From: Cichorium intybus | Lineage: Eukaryota > Streptophyta > Magnoliopsida > Asterales > Asteraceae | Assembly (NCBI GenBank): GCA_023525715.1 | Contig: CM042010.1 | Span: 157,265,907-157,329,906, forward strand | Length of the DNA stretch: 64,000 bases | Reading direction: 5' to 3' | Part shown: piece after piece, positions 1 through 10,798 of the stretch | How positions within the stretch are numbered: position 1 is the first letter of the stretch | Layout of the letters: every line of letters begins with the position of its first letter | The notes under the pieces: generated by a model | What the model was told of the DNA's origin: nothing | The model's input: the letters and a program-made list of their open reading frames with translations, nothing else | Databases searched by the model: none | Position numbers and translations under genes: made by a program

Positions 1-346
1 TGTGGAGACCTACAACTATTTAATTTATGCAGTACGAAACCCTTCAAGTACCAATGTACCATATATATTATGCTGAGGTTTATTTCTTAAACCCTATGAG
101 TTCCTAAAAACATCTCATTCTCTTTCTTACTGACAGAATTTTCCAGTTCCAAGACATCCTCCAAACACTTTGGTTTGTTAACTTCATATTGATTAGTACC
201 GGAAAAACAACTCAGTTCCAATATCCCTACTAGTTCGAGTTCTTATTGTAAAAATGCATCTTCTTACATGGTCGACAGGCATTATTTTCCATACGAATGT
301 GCCCAGTAATTGAAAAGATGGAATATGAAATAGAAAGAAAACTGAC

Positions 347-489
347 CTTGACAAGGGGTCATCGTAGCTTGAACAAGTGACATTGTTACTATTCTGGTCA
401 ATATAAGGGGAGGAAGACGATGCAGCTGATGTAGGCACTGAGAACCCTACCTTATCTTTGATGTCTTTAAGCAATGATACCCATTTCAT
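347..489 (-). CDS. BEACH-domain protein (SPIRRIG-like), first coding exon, gene continues off left edge
   Basis: The exon encodes 47 codons plus two bases, beginning MKWVSLLKDIKDKVGFSV, and ends at a good donor (CAAG|GTCAG, intron from 346 leftward). The N-terminal motif MKW-x-LLKDIKxKVG followed by a serine-rich stretch is what I recall at the start of SPIRRIG-type plant BEACH proteins. These are very large cytosolic proteins involved in membrane traffic and mRNA-granule biology. Only this exon lies in the window; the remaining 346 bases to the left read as intron. The ATG at 489 is preceded by an AT-rich leader. The body of the protein (ARM, PH, BEACH, WD40) cannot be checked here, so the family call rests on 47 residues. 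Confidence 0.6.
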
Positions 490-1255
490 CGTTTTTAATT
501 AACACTCATCGGCCGGAAAGAAACAAACAAAACAATCGATCAATTAACGGCACACCGGAACCAATTATATTTTTAATATCCGGAGGATCTCCGAGCTCAA
601 AAACCCTTCGTCAACTGGTTTCAAAATCGGGATAGAAAAAAAAATCGAAGTGAGCTGATCGATCAGAATCAATTGGGTAAAAAAAATAAAGAAATTACGA
701 TCTAAGATGAGAATATTCAATTCTTTTTTTTTTTTTGCTGATCTGTCTGCTAATTTATCCCCACAATCAGTGAATTACAATGCCTTAATTTACTCGTGTT
801 TTGAGATTTTTCTTTCACTTTTGGTGCCCTAACTCTTTAAATTCCGAATGTTTTTGGACGGCAACTCCGCGCCTTGTTTCTCGTTCGGTTTTTCTTTCTC
901 TCGCTTAAAATTTTGAAATAAATAATATTTTTTTGGCCACTATACTTCTTTAAATTGGCCTAATTGGCCCCTTTATATAAACTTCTGATATTTAGTCTCT
1001 TTACCAAGTAATTCCTTCTTAAAAGAGTATATGTTTGTTTTATTACACAAATGATGTAAATGATTTGAGATTTTATCAAGTAGTCAAGATGAAAGTCAAT
1101 TCAAGTTTGATTGATTTCAACTTTGTTGAGTTCGAGTATGAATTATAAACTCAAAACATATCATAAATCGAGGTTGATGTTATAAAAACTCAACTTCAAT
1201 TAGGTCCTCCTATTCGCACGAATAATTTTTCCAAATTGAATCACCGTTATCATTC

Positions 1256-1256
<1 letters not shown>
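490..1256 (-). promoter_or_regulatory. Probable leader and promoter region of the BEACH gene
   Basis: This stretch lies upstream of the ATG at 489 and has no credible ORF. It holds short homopolymer runs (T-run near 723-737, A-runs near 630-690) and ends at the first (TA)n array. No TATA box or transcription start can be fixed with confidence. Confidence 0.3.
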
Positions 1257-1335
<79 letters not shown>

Positions 1336-1352
1336 TATGCATATGCATATGC

Positions 1353-1383
<31 letters not shown>

Positions 1384-1393
1384 TGTATGTATG

Positions 1394-1448
<55 letters not shown>

Positions 1449-1461
1449 ATATATATATATA
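1257..1461. repeat. Compound microsatellite (TA)n-(GCATAT)n-(GTAT)n-(TA)n
   Basis: A pure (TA)n run of about 75 bases is followed by about four GCATAT units, about eleven GTAT units and a second (TA)n run. The short ORF across it is low-complexity translation only. It directly abuts the MITE that starts at about 1462. Confidence 0.95.
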
Positions 1462-2280
<819 letters not shown>

Positions 2281-2307
2281 CTTGTTTGTTTTTAATAATC
2301 ATATAAT

Positions 2308-3055
2308 TTTCAGGTGTTTAAATCTCGTCAAGAGTTGATAGATTGGGTGCAAAATGTAGGTCGTACTATTGGTTACGTTATCGTTATAAAAAATTCTAAA
2401 CGTAACTATAATGTTTTATTTCAATGTGATCGTGGTGGTGTATACAAAAGTAAGGAAATCTCCACAAGGAATACTCGCACAAAGAAAATCGACTATCCAT
2501 TCAGACTAGAAGGAAAACATATGTCAGGAGATGATTATTGGAAGTTAAAGATGATATGTGAAATACATAACCATCAACTGTCGTTATATTTCGAAGGTCA
2601 TCCTTATCCAAGACGACTGACTGAAAATGAAAGTCGAATTGTGGATGATTTGTTGAAAAAAAATGTAAAACCAAAAGATATATTATTTACGCTAAAAAAA
2701 CTAAATGCGAATAATGTATCTACTATCAAAACTATCTACAATGCAAGAGAAAAATTCGACGTGTGGAGTGGAAGGCAAAAGTCAAATGCAAGTTGTCATG
2801 AAATTTCTACATCAAAATGATTATGTTTATTATAGTCGTGTAAATGCATCAACAAACGAGCTAGAAAAATTATTTTTTTGCACATAGAAGATCATTGGAA
2901 ATTTGGCGTGCATTTCTACATGTCTTGTTGATGGATGCTACATATAAGACAAACAGGTATGAGATGCCTTTATTGGATATTGTTGGTGTAACTCCAACAA
3001 ATATGACTTTTTCTATAGTATTTGTATATATGCATAAGGAAAATGAGTCCAACTA
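2308..3055 (+). pseudogene. FAR1/MULE-type transposase-derived pseudogene, truncated and frameshifted
   Basis: An open stretch at 2314-2757 gives a FAR1-like N-terminal domain (FKSRQELIDWV, GYVIVIKNS, then ICEIHNHQL). The frame then shifts near 2758 to give YYSRVNASTNELEKLFF, and shifts again within the T-run near 2875-2880 to give LLMDATYKTNRYEMPLLDIV. That last motif is the start of the MULE transposase core (first catalytic Asp in MDATYKT). Similarity stops near 3050, so the rest of the core and the SWIM zinc finger are missing. A splice acceptor-like TTTTCAG precedes the open stretch. Two frameshifts and the truncation make it a dead gene. No terminal repeats were found around it. Confidence 0.8.
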
Positions 3056-3835
3056 TGTGTGTATGTATGTATGCGATCAAATCAAAGTGAATTTTCATGG
3101 GTTGTCAAATTAAGACACAGCATGTACTCCCAAATTATAATTGTTGTCAATCAAATCAAACCCATTTTTGTGTAAAAAGAAAAAGCTTTCGTGCGAATAA
3201 AATCTCCCCTTCAATAATTACCAAACTTTTCAAGTCATGTGTATGAACAGTTGGTCAGCTTTTGTCTAAATAGATTTTTTTAAATCAAATCAGAATTGTG
3301 TTTTGAACATAATTCTAATTATTACATTTATGATAGATATTTATTAAACTATAAGGTATCGTTGCCGATGGCAATCCTTCCAGCATGTGCCACGTAAGAA
3401 AGAAGAAAGAGATGCATGAGAGGAGTGTGGTTGCAGAGAGAATAGAGATAGAGAGAGAAGACAACAACAAGGTTGTGTCGTTGGAGTGCCAATGCCGCCA
3501 ACAAGGGATGGTGATGTCGGCGGCAAGGAGGTGCCACGTCGGTGCCGATGGGATTTTTTGCCACCATACCGTTCAGCCTTAGTTATTAAGATCCATATTT
3601 AACTTAATTAAACAACATCAAAATAAGCTCAAATATTACTCATCTCGTTTGCAACCATAGGCTCATGAACTATTTATAACATGATTTTTAATCTATTATC
3701 AAGTGTATAAATATTGTATGTGTGATTGATAGGAAATAAATCTTATATAAACATAAAGGTGAATCTGGAGAGACTTAATTGTAATATTTCTCATTTTTTG
3801 TTTGCACCTCGTTCTAGAATCATCTACACTTTTGT
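3056..3835. other. Unassigned spacer between two transposon remnants
   Basis: No supported gene. A GC-richer patch at 3350-3585 has short overlapping ORFs on both strands and ends that look weakly inverted (GGTATCGTTG on the left, a reversed GGTATGGTGG on the right). It could be a small MITE, but I could not define a target duplication. Confidence 0.3.
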
Positions 3836-3839
3836 TAAT

Positions 3840-4739
3840 ATAAAACATAAGACCAAAGGAGACGCAACCACGTAAAGTTCAGCATGTGTAAAAACAAGTT
3901 TGATCAGGTACACACATGATTAAACGTTTACCCTTGACTTTTGTTGATTATCATATCAAATCAAAATTTTGCATGAGTTGTCTTCTCTTGAAATGTCAAC
4001 ATGTATATGTCGGAGTCATATCAATCATTTCAATGGACTTTATCTCCAGCATGCATACTTAGAATAATAATAGCATTGCTAACCAAACAACTGGTTTGAC
4101 TCGCCATCAACCGAGTCCCATCGTACAACCCTCTTTGGAAATTTATACTCTACAACGATATAATCGGTGCACTGACCTTTAACTGCAATATATGATTTAG
4201 AATTCTAAAAAAACTGTAATAGGGTAAGAAATTCACTATTGTTACCTCGTACTTAAACCTATATCATTGGCACTTAACAACTCATGCATATCACATTGCA
4301 TATTGTTGAAAACATGTAATTTATCATGTAAACAACATCATTCAATCAAGCAAAAAATGTAGCTATCATTCAAGTAAGAAATGTCCTTGTATTTGTTTGC
4401 AATATTAGGGAAATATTTAATAGAAATATCACAATAAGAATCGAAATATATCGAGTATACCAATCCACATAGATTCGTCTTCGCCTGGAAATTATATTGT
4501 ATGAATCCAACCCTTTCCCATGTATATGATCCATTTTTAAAATTTTTGAAATTTTATGAGAGCACCACCATTAATTGTTGGATCTTGCAACTGCATATTA
4601 GTTATTGAAGTAAATACTTCAGATGCATCCTATATGGTTATCATAATAAAAGTAACAATATATCACTATATGGTGCATATGTAATAACCGAAAGAATTAA
4701 TGAAAAGCGACCTCCAAGAACAACCACTTTCTCCTCCCC

Positions 4740-4770
<31 letters not shown>

Positions 4771-6054
4771 AAAAAAGCTTAATGTTCGACGTCAGGTATT
4801 GTATGACGACACACATATCAAAATGTTTGATCAGTAGCTTCAAATGTATTTCAATGTTGTATAGTTGCTTCATGTCAAATGATAGGTTCATAAGCATTAG
4901 TCAGCTTTACAAGATCCGAGCCAACATCGATTGAACAACAGGTGTCACTATCGACATTTATAGGAATGTGAAATCTTGAATGTGTTGTACAACCACCAGG
5001 TAATAACATGGAAGCAATCCCATAATATGTGACTAAAAAAATGACGTTCCTCCGTGCACGTATGCAAGTAATAAGCATTTTTCACAAGTACATTTTTAGT
5101 CCCTCCAACCGGATACGAAAAATACCTACGTTTTTGGCATTGCCAACATTAATTATAGTAGTAAGTACCTCCTTCAGCCAAGTATTCAATCCATTATATA
5201 AGTCAATGAAACACGTTATTTCTTTTTGAGCATTGTACGACTACTTAACAACACATTATTTATTCTTGAGCATTGTACGCCTACTCAACAACAGTCAATG
5301 TATTCCTACCAATATTTATCAACGATGATCTATTTGAGGTAGATTTGGATATTTAAGCAACGATCTATTGTTATCGTTAAAAAATATCTATCTCAATTAA
5401 CGTGTAGTTTAGCACTTCATCGTCTAGTAATAAATTTATTCGTTATGTAGCAATCTATGTTGACTGTAAACAACATCTTTTGATAAGTAGGGAAAACACT
5501 CAGAATTTTTTTTTGCATGATCATTGGTCATATAAAATAACAAATCATTACAAAAAGCTCATGTACTTGATTCTGCAAATGCCATCCATCGGGATGCCTC
5601 TCGTACCGATTCAATCCATTTTGCATCATAGCATACCAAGTTCAATGCTTTACAAGCTAACATAAAATTTAGATGATCAGCGTCGTCAACCGTAATTTTT
5701 AAAACCTTAAGGTCACCGTATAACATTTAACAACATTCTAAGATAATAATTATTTCATGTAGATGAATTTACATAATAAATTCGACCAACAATAATCCAA
5801 TTAATTGGGTACTATGTATACGTTAAATATCATCCTTTTATATACAACTAATTTGCTTTCATCCACTTAGTAAACTTGGGCATCGCAAGTGTAGTCCTTT
5901 GTGCAACATTCACAACTTGGTCGTCATCATGGAAGTAGACTCCATTACAACTTTCTTCGTGAAATGGTAGCCTTTCAATATAAACTAGATGGTGTTCTAT
6001 GTCAAATGCAAACAATTTCCAACATGATTCAAATGTTGAAATGTAACGACAATT
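3840..6054 (-). pseudogene. Helitron PIF1-like helicase pseudogene, C-terminal part (left of the copia insertion)
   Basis: Translating the minus strand in shifting frames gives an ordered series of Helitron helicase motifs from high to low coordinates. These are a CRYIS-type block (about 6035-6050), SVREASRWMAF (about 5570-5620), NYTLIEID (about 5390-5430), a degraded GGTGKT Walker A with a stop (about 5100), GIASMLLPGG (4992-5020), YDGTRLM in place of CNGTRLI (about 4105-4130), INKSQG (3931-3950) and VFTHAELYVVAS (about 3860-3900). Stops and frameshifts lie throughout. The RepHel protein performs rolling-circle transposition in intact elements. The reading frame continues across the retrotransposon at 10799-11000. 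Helitron termini were not located. Confidence 0.8.
4736..4776. repeat. Poly(C)25-poly(A)16 homopolymer junction
   Basis: Twenty-five consecutive C bases run straight into sixteen A bases, inside the Helitron helicase pseudogene. On the minus strand this is a T-run followed by a G-run that could form a G-quadruplex. Such tracts are slippage-prone and often mis-sized in assemblies. Confidence 0.9.
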
Positions 6055-6263
6055 TGTTAACCGGGAGAGAAAAAGATTTCTGAGTAATTCTTGTATATTT
6101 CATTCATAATGGAGCGTTACATTAAATACACAGTGATTTACCCTTTACAGACATAAAGAACAGGCTGCACTCATTAAGTGGGAAACACAGGAAAATAAAT
6201 GTTGGGATAATGTTTTTGAAATGATTAAGCTGTCTCATTCTTTATAAAAGGTTTCTTTTAACA
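6055..6263 (-). repeat. 3' LTR of the copia element
   Basis: 209 bp with TG...CA ends (TGTTAACC ... TTTTAACA), matching 10590-10798 except for one base. The polypurine tract lies immediately next to it at 6264-6274. Confidence 0.95.
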
Positions 6264-9233
6264 CTCCCCCTCACGTTGAATGGTGGGATTCCCAAAATTC
6301 AACTTGACCAAACAATTGTTGAGAATTTTTCCATTTACGGCTTTCGTCAGAATGTCGGCTACCTGGTCTTCTGATCGAACAAACGGTAGTTCAATGATTC
6401 GAGTTTCTAGTTTTTCTTTGATGAAATGTCTATCCACTTCCACATGTTTTGTTCGGTCATGTTGTACAGGGTTTTCTGATATCTGAATAGCAGCTTTATT
6501 ATCACACATAATTTTAATTGTTTCTTTGTGGAAGAGACCAACTTCAGTGAGAAGTTTTCGTATCCATAGAGCTTCTGCGACTCCTCGTGATATTCCTCTG
6601 AACTCTGCTTCAGCACTAGAAAGAGATACCACCTTTTGTTTCTTACTTCTCCATGTGACTAAATTTCCGCCAACTAAGGTGAAGTATCCCGAAGTTGATC
6701 TTCGATTTCCTTTGTCTCCTGCCCAATCTGCGTCAGTATAGATCTGGGTTTTTAGATGCCCGTTTGCCTTAAACAACACTCCATGCCCTACTGTTCCTTT
6801 GAGATATCTGATAATTCTCCATACTGCCTCCATATGAGAAACTTGGGGTTGATGCATGAATTGGCTAACTACCCCCACAGCATATGATATATCAGGACGA
6901 GTATGTGAGAGATATATCAATTTTCCTACAATTCGTTGATATCTTTCATTGTCTACTGATTTCGCCTTGTTTTCTATACATAGCTTTTGATTTATCATCA
7001 TGGGAGTCTCTGCCGGTTTGCAATCAATCATTCCAGTTTCTGCTAATAGGTCTAAAACATATTTCTTCTGACAAATAAAGATCCCTCGTTTTGACCTTAA
7101 AACTTCAATTCCGAGAAAGTATTTGAGCTTCCCTAGGTCTTTCATTTCGAACTCTTGAAACAAATTCTTCCTTAGTTTTGTTATTTCCTCCTCATCGTTG
7201 CCTGTAATTATCATGTCATCAACATATATAATTAAACAGGTTATAAGGTTATTTCTTCGTTTAAGAAACAAAGTATGATCAGAGTTACTTTGTTTGAAAC
7301 CATATTTTCTCATAGCTAAAGTGAATCTCCCAAACCAAGCTCTCGGGGATTGTTTTAATCCGTAGAGAGATTTTTTAAGGCGACAAACTTCTCCTGGTTT
7401 AAAGTTCTTCGTGAAACCAAGGGGGGCTTCCATATAAACTTCTTCTTTTAGTTCTCCATGTAAAAAGGCGTTTTTTACGTCAAACTGGTGTAATGGCCAT
7501 CCTTCATTTGCAGCAATGGAAAAAAGGACCCTAATTGTATCAATTTTTGCAACCGGAGAGAAAGTTTCAGCATAGTCAATACCATAGGTTTGAGTATAAC
7601 CTTTGGCTACCAATCGTGCTTTATATCTCTCAACAGTACCATCGGGCTTATGTTTTACTGTAAAGACCCATCGACATCCTACCGGTCTCTTTCCAACTGG
7701 AATAACACATTTTTCCCATGTGTCATTTTTTAGTAGGGCTTTCATTTCATTTTCCATTGCGTCTTTCCAGTTCTTCATCTTCAAGGCTTGATCTATGCTA
7801 GTTGGGGTTTCTTCAGAGTATAGTGCAGCATTGAAAGCCTTAGCTTCTTGAGTCAAGTTACCCTTAGCCATATTTGCCATAGGATATCTAGAACCTCGAG
7901 ATTCTCTTTCTGGAGAATATCTTTTTGGTGGTATCCAGCAGTTAGTTCTTGGTGGTAACATATATCTTCTTGTTGGTTGTTCCTGTATTAGTTCTTCTTG
8001 TTCTCGGATGTCAAGTTGTTCTTCTTGTTCTGTGGCAGTTTCATGATCAGAGGTAACAAGATCAACATGTTCAGGAGAATCATGAGTATGAGGAGACTGA
8101 GTGTTACATACCTCGGATGTCAGGTTGGGAGACTGATCTGGGATGGCACTAGAGTTAGGATTTGTATATTGTGTGGATATGTTGTGTGATTTTTCTTGAG
8201 CAATTTCGTTGGGTGACTCTTGAGTGCTGTGGATATTTTCTTCTGATGTTGCCTGAACATACTCTAACCAACTTAGTGTGTCTGAACACTCTATCTCCCC
8301 CTGACCACTATGTTGGGAGGCATAGTAGTATTCTATTTCAAGAAAATCACAGTTCATAGTGGTGAACATGTGATGAGTCTTGGGATTATAACATTTGTAT
8401 CCCTTTTGATTCACTCCATATCCAACGAATACACATTTTTCAGCACATGGGTCGAGTTTATTTCGCTGAGACTTAGGTATATGAACAAAGGTAGTGCACC
8501 CAAAGATCTTTGGTTCTAGCATAAGAAATGAGGGAATTTTGACAAATTCTGAAAGGGTTTGTAGTGGAGTTTTAAATTTGAGAATATTTGTTGGAAGTCG
8601 GTTTATAAGGTACGTAGCTGTGGCAAGAGCTTCAGGCCAAAAAGATTTTGGAACTTTTGATTCGATTAAAAGAGCTCTAGTTATTTCTAATAAAAAGCGG
8701 TTTTTTCTTTCAGCTACACCATTTTGTTCTGGGGTATGCGGGCAGGTAGTTTGATGGATTATTCCTTTTGATTGAAAAAATTGTTTCATAGAGGTGTTAA
8801 CGAATTCTCCTCCATTGTCAGACCGAAAAATTTGAATATTTTTTTGAAATTGGGTTTGAATCATGGTATGAAACATAATGAATTTGTCAAGAACTTCCGA
8901 TTTATTTTTTAAGAAATAAATCCATGTCATACGAGTGCAGTCATCAATAAACAACACAAAGAAACGAAGATTTTGTCCTCCAATGATTGGCGAGGGACCC
9001 CATACATCGGAATGAATTAGTGAGAAAGGGACATCAACCCTGGTTTTATTTGGTTTGAATGTTTGTCTATGGCTTTTGGCTAACACACATGTTTCACACA
9101 GCAATAAATTTTTTGAAGGAAACAGATTAGGGAATAGAGTATGTAAATAACCCGTAGATGGATGACCCAATCTTCTGTGCCATAACCATGCTTCTCTTTC
9201 TGTGGTTCCATGAGCCATCATCATAGTACCATT
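6258..9233 (-). CDS. Copia Pol: integrase, reverse transcriptase and RNase H
   Basis: A long open frame (988 codons from the Met at 9224) that is in phase with the upstream ORF across one TAA. Numbering from that Met, the HHCC zinc-binding region has H16, H21, C43 and C46. The integrase catalytic triad is D73, D136 and E172 (D-x35-E). The reverse transcriptase contains FDVKNAFLHG, LYGLKQSPRAW and the active-site YVDD near residue 667. The RNase H region begins near residue 827 (DADWAGD) and includes SSAEAEF and the Asp of MCDNKAA. No frameshift or further stop interrupts it. The ORF ends inside the first bases of the 3' LTR. All catalytic residues I looked for are present, so the enzymes look potentially functional if translated. 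Confidence 0.95.
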   Translation of the reverse strand, partial: NGTMMMAHGTTEREAWLWHRRLGHPSTGYLHTLFPNLFPSKNLLLCETCVLAKSHRQTFKPNKTRVDVPFSLIHSDVWGPSPIIGGQNLRFFVLFIDDCTRMTWIYFLKNKSEVLDKFIMFHTMIQTQFQKNIQIFRSDNGGEFVNTSMKQFFQSKGIIHQTTCPHTPEQNGVAERKNRFLLEITRALLIESKVPKSFWPEALATATYLINRLPTNILKFKTPLQTLSEFVKIPSFLMLEPKIFGCTTFVHIPKSQRNKLDPCAEKCVFVGYGVNQKGYKCYNPKTHHMFTTMNCDFLEIEYYYASQHSGQGEIECSDTLSWLEYVQATSEENIHSTQESPNEIAQEKSHNISTQYTNPNSSAIPDQSPNLTSEVCNTQSPHTHDSPEHVDLVTSDHETATEQEEQLDIREQEELIQEQPTRRYMLPPRTNCWIPPKRYSPERESRGSRYPMANMAKGNLTQEAKAFNAALYSEETPTSIDQALKMKNWKDAMENEMKALLKNDTWEKCVIPVGKRPVGCRWVFTVKHKPDGTVERYKARLVAKGYTQTYGIDYAETFSPVAKIDTIRVLFSIAANEGWPLHQFDVKNAFLHGELKEEVYMEAPLGFTKNFKPGEVCRLKKSLYGLKQSPRAWFGRFTLAMRKYGFKQSNSDHTLFLKRRNNLITCLIIYVDDMIITGNDEEEITKLRKNLFQEFEMKDLGKLKYFLGIEVLRSKRGIFICQKKYVLDLLAETGMIDCKPAETPMMINQKLCIENKAKSVDNERYQRIVGKLIYLSHTRPDISYAVGVVSQFMHQPQVSHMEAVWRIIRYLKGTVGHGVLFKANGHLKTQIYTDADWAGDKGNRRSTSGYFTLVGGNLVTWRSKKQKVVSLSSAEAEFRGISRGVAEALWIRKLLTEVGLFHKETIKIMCDNKAAIQISENPVQHDRTKHVEVDRHFIKEKLETRIIELPFVRSEDQVADILTKAVNGKILNNCLVKLNFGNPTIQREGEC
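6264..6274 (-). promoter_or_regulatory. Polypurine tract of the copia element
   Basis: Reads GTGAGGGGGAG on the minus strand and abuts the 3' LTR. This is the expected place for plus-strand DNA priming. Confidence 0.85.
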
Positions 9234-10517
9234 TTAAGTCACCTCGTCCACATAATACAATCCTTGTTTCTCAGTGCCACGCCCAATGATCGCCCCCGTC
9301 CTGATATCCTGTAAGATACAAAAAGTGGGATGCATTAGAACTAAGCAATTTAGTTCTTTTGTAACATGACTTATTGATAACAGGTTTTGTGATAGAGATG
9401 GGACATAGAGACAATTAGAAAGTTTTAACAAAGGAGAAAATTCAATTGTTCCTCCTTGTTTAACTTCCATTTTTTCACCATTTGCAGTTTGTATATGTGC
9501 TTTCCGAGGTTTGGATAGCGAAATAAGATCTGATATTTCATAAGTCATGGTGTCGGTGGCCCCGCTGTCAAGTATCCATGTTTTATCTCGTAAATTATCA
9601 CCAGAAAAAATTATATTTGCATTTCCTCCATTTTGTGGATCATTTCTGCAATTTTTTAAACCTTTATTTATATAGGAAATAAAGGAATAAACTTCAGGGG
9701 TAATTTCTGCCATTTCCTCTTTCTCGGGGTCAAAATCGATTTTTCTTGATTTAGGGTTAAAATTGGAGAACCCCTCATTCCCTTTGTCTGCATCAAATCC
9801 TTCTCCTTTTTCTCCCGATGAAAAACTGCAGCCCGATGGAAAAATCGATTTTGAGCTCCCATCGCCGGAGATTATACCGTTCACGGCGGAAGAGTTTGCA
9901 CCGCGGAAGATGGGGGCGCTGCTGTTACCTGCAATATCAAAAAAATCGGACCTCGACCTCTCCTCTCTCGTCTCTTCTCTCGATCCCGCATCTGCGCCTC
10001 CAGCCCCATCGCCGGCGGTTTTTTTGTTCGTGGCTTTGTCTCCATTTACGCCGGATCTGTTTTCATTGTTACCGGTTTTGGAGTTTCCGCCATCATCGCC
10101 TGTTTGGAAGCTTCCGCCGCCATTGAAGCCGGGTCTGTTTCCATCGTCGCCGGCTTGGTTTCCGCCGCCTTTTGGAGCGGCGTTTCTGTTGTTCACGGCG
10201 GCGAAGTTTGCTCTGTTGAAAACTTCCGATCGGAGTGGCTGCGATGTGGGTCGGAGCTGATGGTTGCGATGTGAGTCGGAGATGTGGGTCGAGGATGTGG
10301 GTCGGTTGGTGGCGCTGCTGTTGCCAGCGGCGGCGGAGGCTTTGCCTCTCTCCCCTCCATTTTCTCCGGTGAGGATTTCACCCTGCCACGGTATAGACCC
10401 GGTAAGTAATCCCATCGCTATGCTTTGAGGTAATTTTGGGTTTTGTAGTTGGAAATTTTTGGTTCGATTTGCTAGTTGTATAGCCAAATCTGTATTTGGA
10501 TTATCACCTTCTGTCAT
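9234..10517 (-). CDS. Copia N-terminal ORF: Gag-position region plus aspartic protease, atypical Gag
   Basis: A 427-residue frame. The C-terminal 114 residues are a normal copia protease (WILDSGATD at about residue 314, catalytic D317; LYVPSLSQNLLS later). Upstream, where copia elements usually have a UBN2/DUF4219 Gag core and a CCHC zinc knuckle, I see neither. Instead, residues 45-270 are rich in Gly, Asn, Ser and Asp with repeats such as GDDGNRPG, and base composition turns GC-rich (about 9830-10380). The frame ends at TAA (9234-9236) in phase with the Pol ORF. Either the Gag core was lost or replaced, making the element dependent on Gag supplied in trans, or it is too divergent to recognise. 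The ATG at 10517 is the first one that opens the long frame. Confidence 0.8.
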   Translation of the reverse strand: MTEGDNPNTDLAIQLANRTKNFQLQNPKLPQSIAMGLLTGSIPWQGEILTGENGGERGKASAAAGNSSATNRPTSSTHISDSHRNHQLRPTSQPLRSEVFNRANFAAVNNRNAAPKGGGNQAGDDGNRPGFNGGGSFQTGDDGGNSKTGNNENRSGVNGDKATNKKTAGDGAGGADAGSREETREERSRSDFFDIAGNSSAPIFRGANSSAVNGIISGDGSSKSIFPSGCSFSSGEKGEGFDADKGNEGFSNFNPKSRKIDFDPEKEEMAEITPEVYSFISYINKGLKNCRNDPQNGGNANIIFSGDNLRDKTWILDSGATDTMTYEISDLISLSKPRKAHIQTANGEKMEVKQGGTIEFSPLLKLSNCLYVPSLSQNLLSISHVTKELNCLVLMHPTFCILQDIRTGAIIGRGTEKQGLYYVDEVT

Positions 10518-10555
10518 TTCATAGCCAGATGATGTATTTCATAGCCAGATGATGT
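10516..10555. repeat. 20-bp tandem duplication in the copia leader
   Basis: Two exact copies of the unit ATTTCATAGCCAGATGATGT lie directly upstream of the first ORF. The duplication adds short upstream ATGs in the element's leader. Confidence 0.9.
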
Positions 10556-10577
10556 GTTGATTTAGAATCTCAACACT

Positions 10578-10589
10578 GCTCTGATACCA
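10578..10589 (-). promoter_or_regulatory. Primer-binding site of the copia element (initiator Met tRNA)
   Basis: The minus strand reads TGGTATCAGAGC immediately inside the 5' LTR. This is the standard plant copia match to the 3' end of initiator methionine tRNA. Confidence 0.95.
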
Positions 10590-10798
10590 TGTTAACCGGG
10601 AGAGAAAAAGATTTCTGAGTAATTCTTGTATATTTCATTCATAATGGAGCGTTACATTAAATACACAGGGATTTACCCTTTACAGACATAAAGAACAGGC
10701 TGCACTCATTAAGTGGGAAACACAGGAAAATAAATGTTGGGATAATGTTTTTGAAATGATTAAGCTGTCTCATTCTTTATAAAAGGTTTCTTTTAACA
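10590..10798 (-). repeat. 5' LTR of the copia element
   Basis: 209 bp with TG...CA ends, matching 6055-6263 except for one base, followed by the CAATT duplication at 10799-10803. Confidence 0.95.

Noticed and set aside
5901..6083. 60-residue plus-strand ORF ending in the copia LTR
   Set aside because: It is antisense to the Helitron helicase pseudogene and runs across an insertion border.
9763..10260. 165-residue Pro/Ser/Ala-rich plus-strand ORF
   Set aside because: It lies opposite the copia N-terminal ORF and reflects its GC-rich composition; no start context or family similarity.
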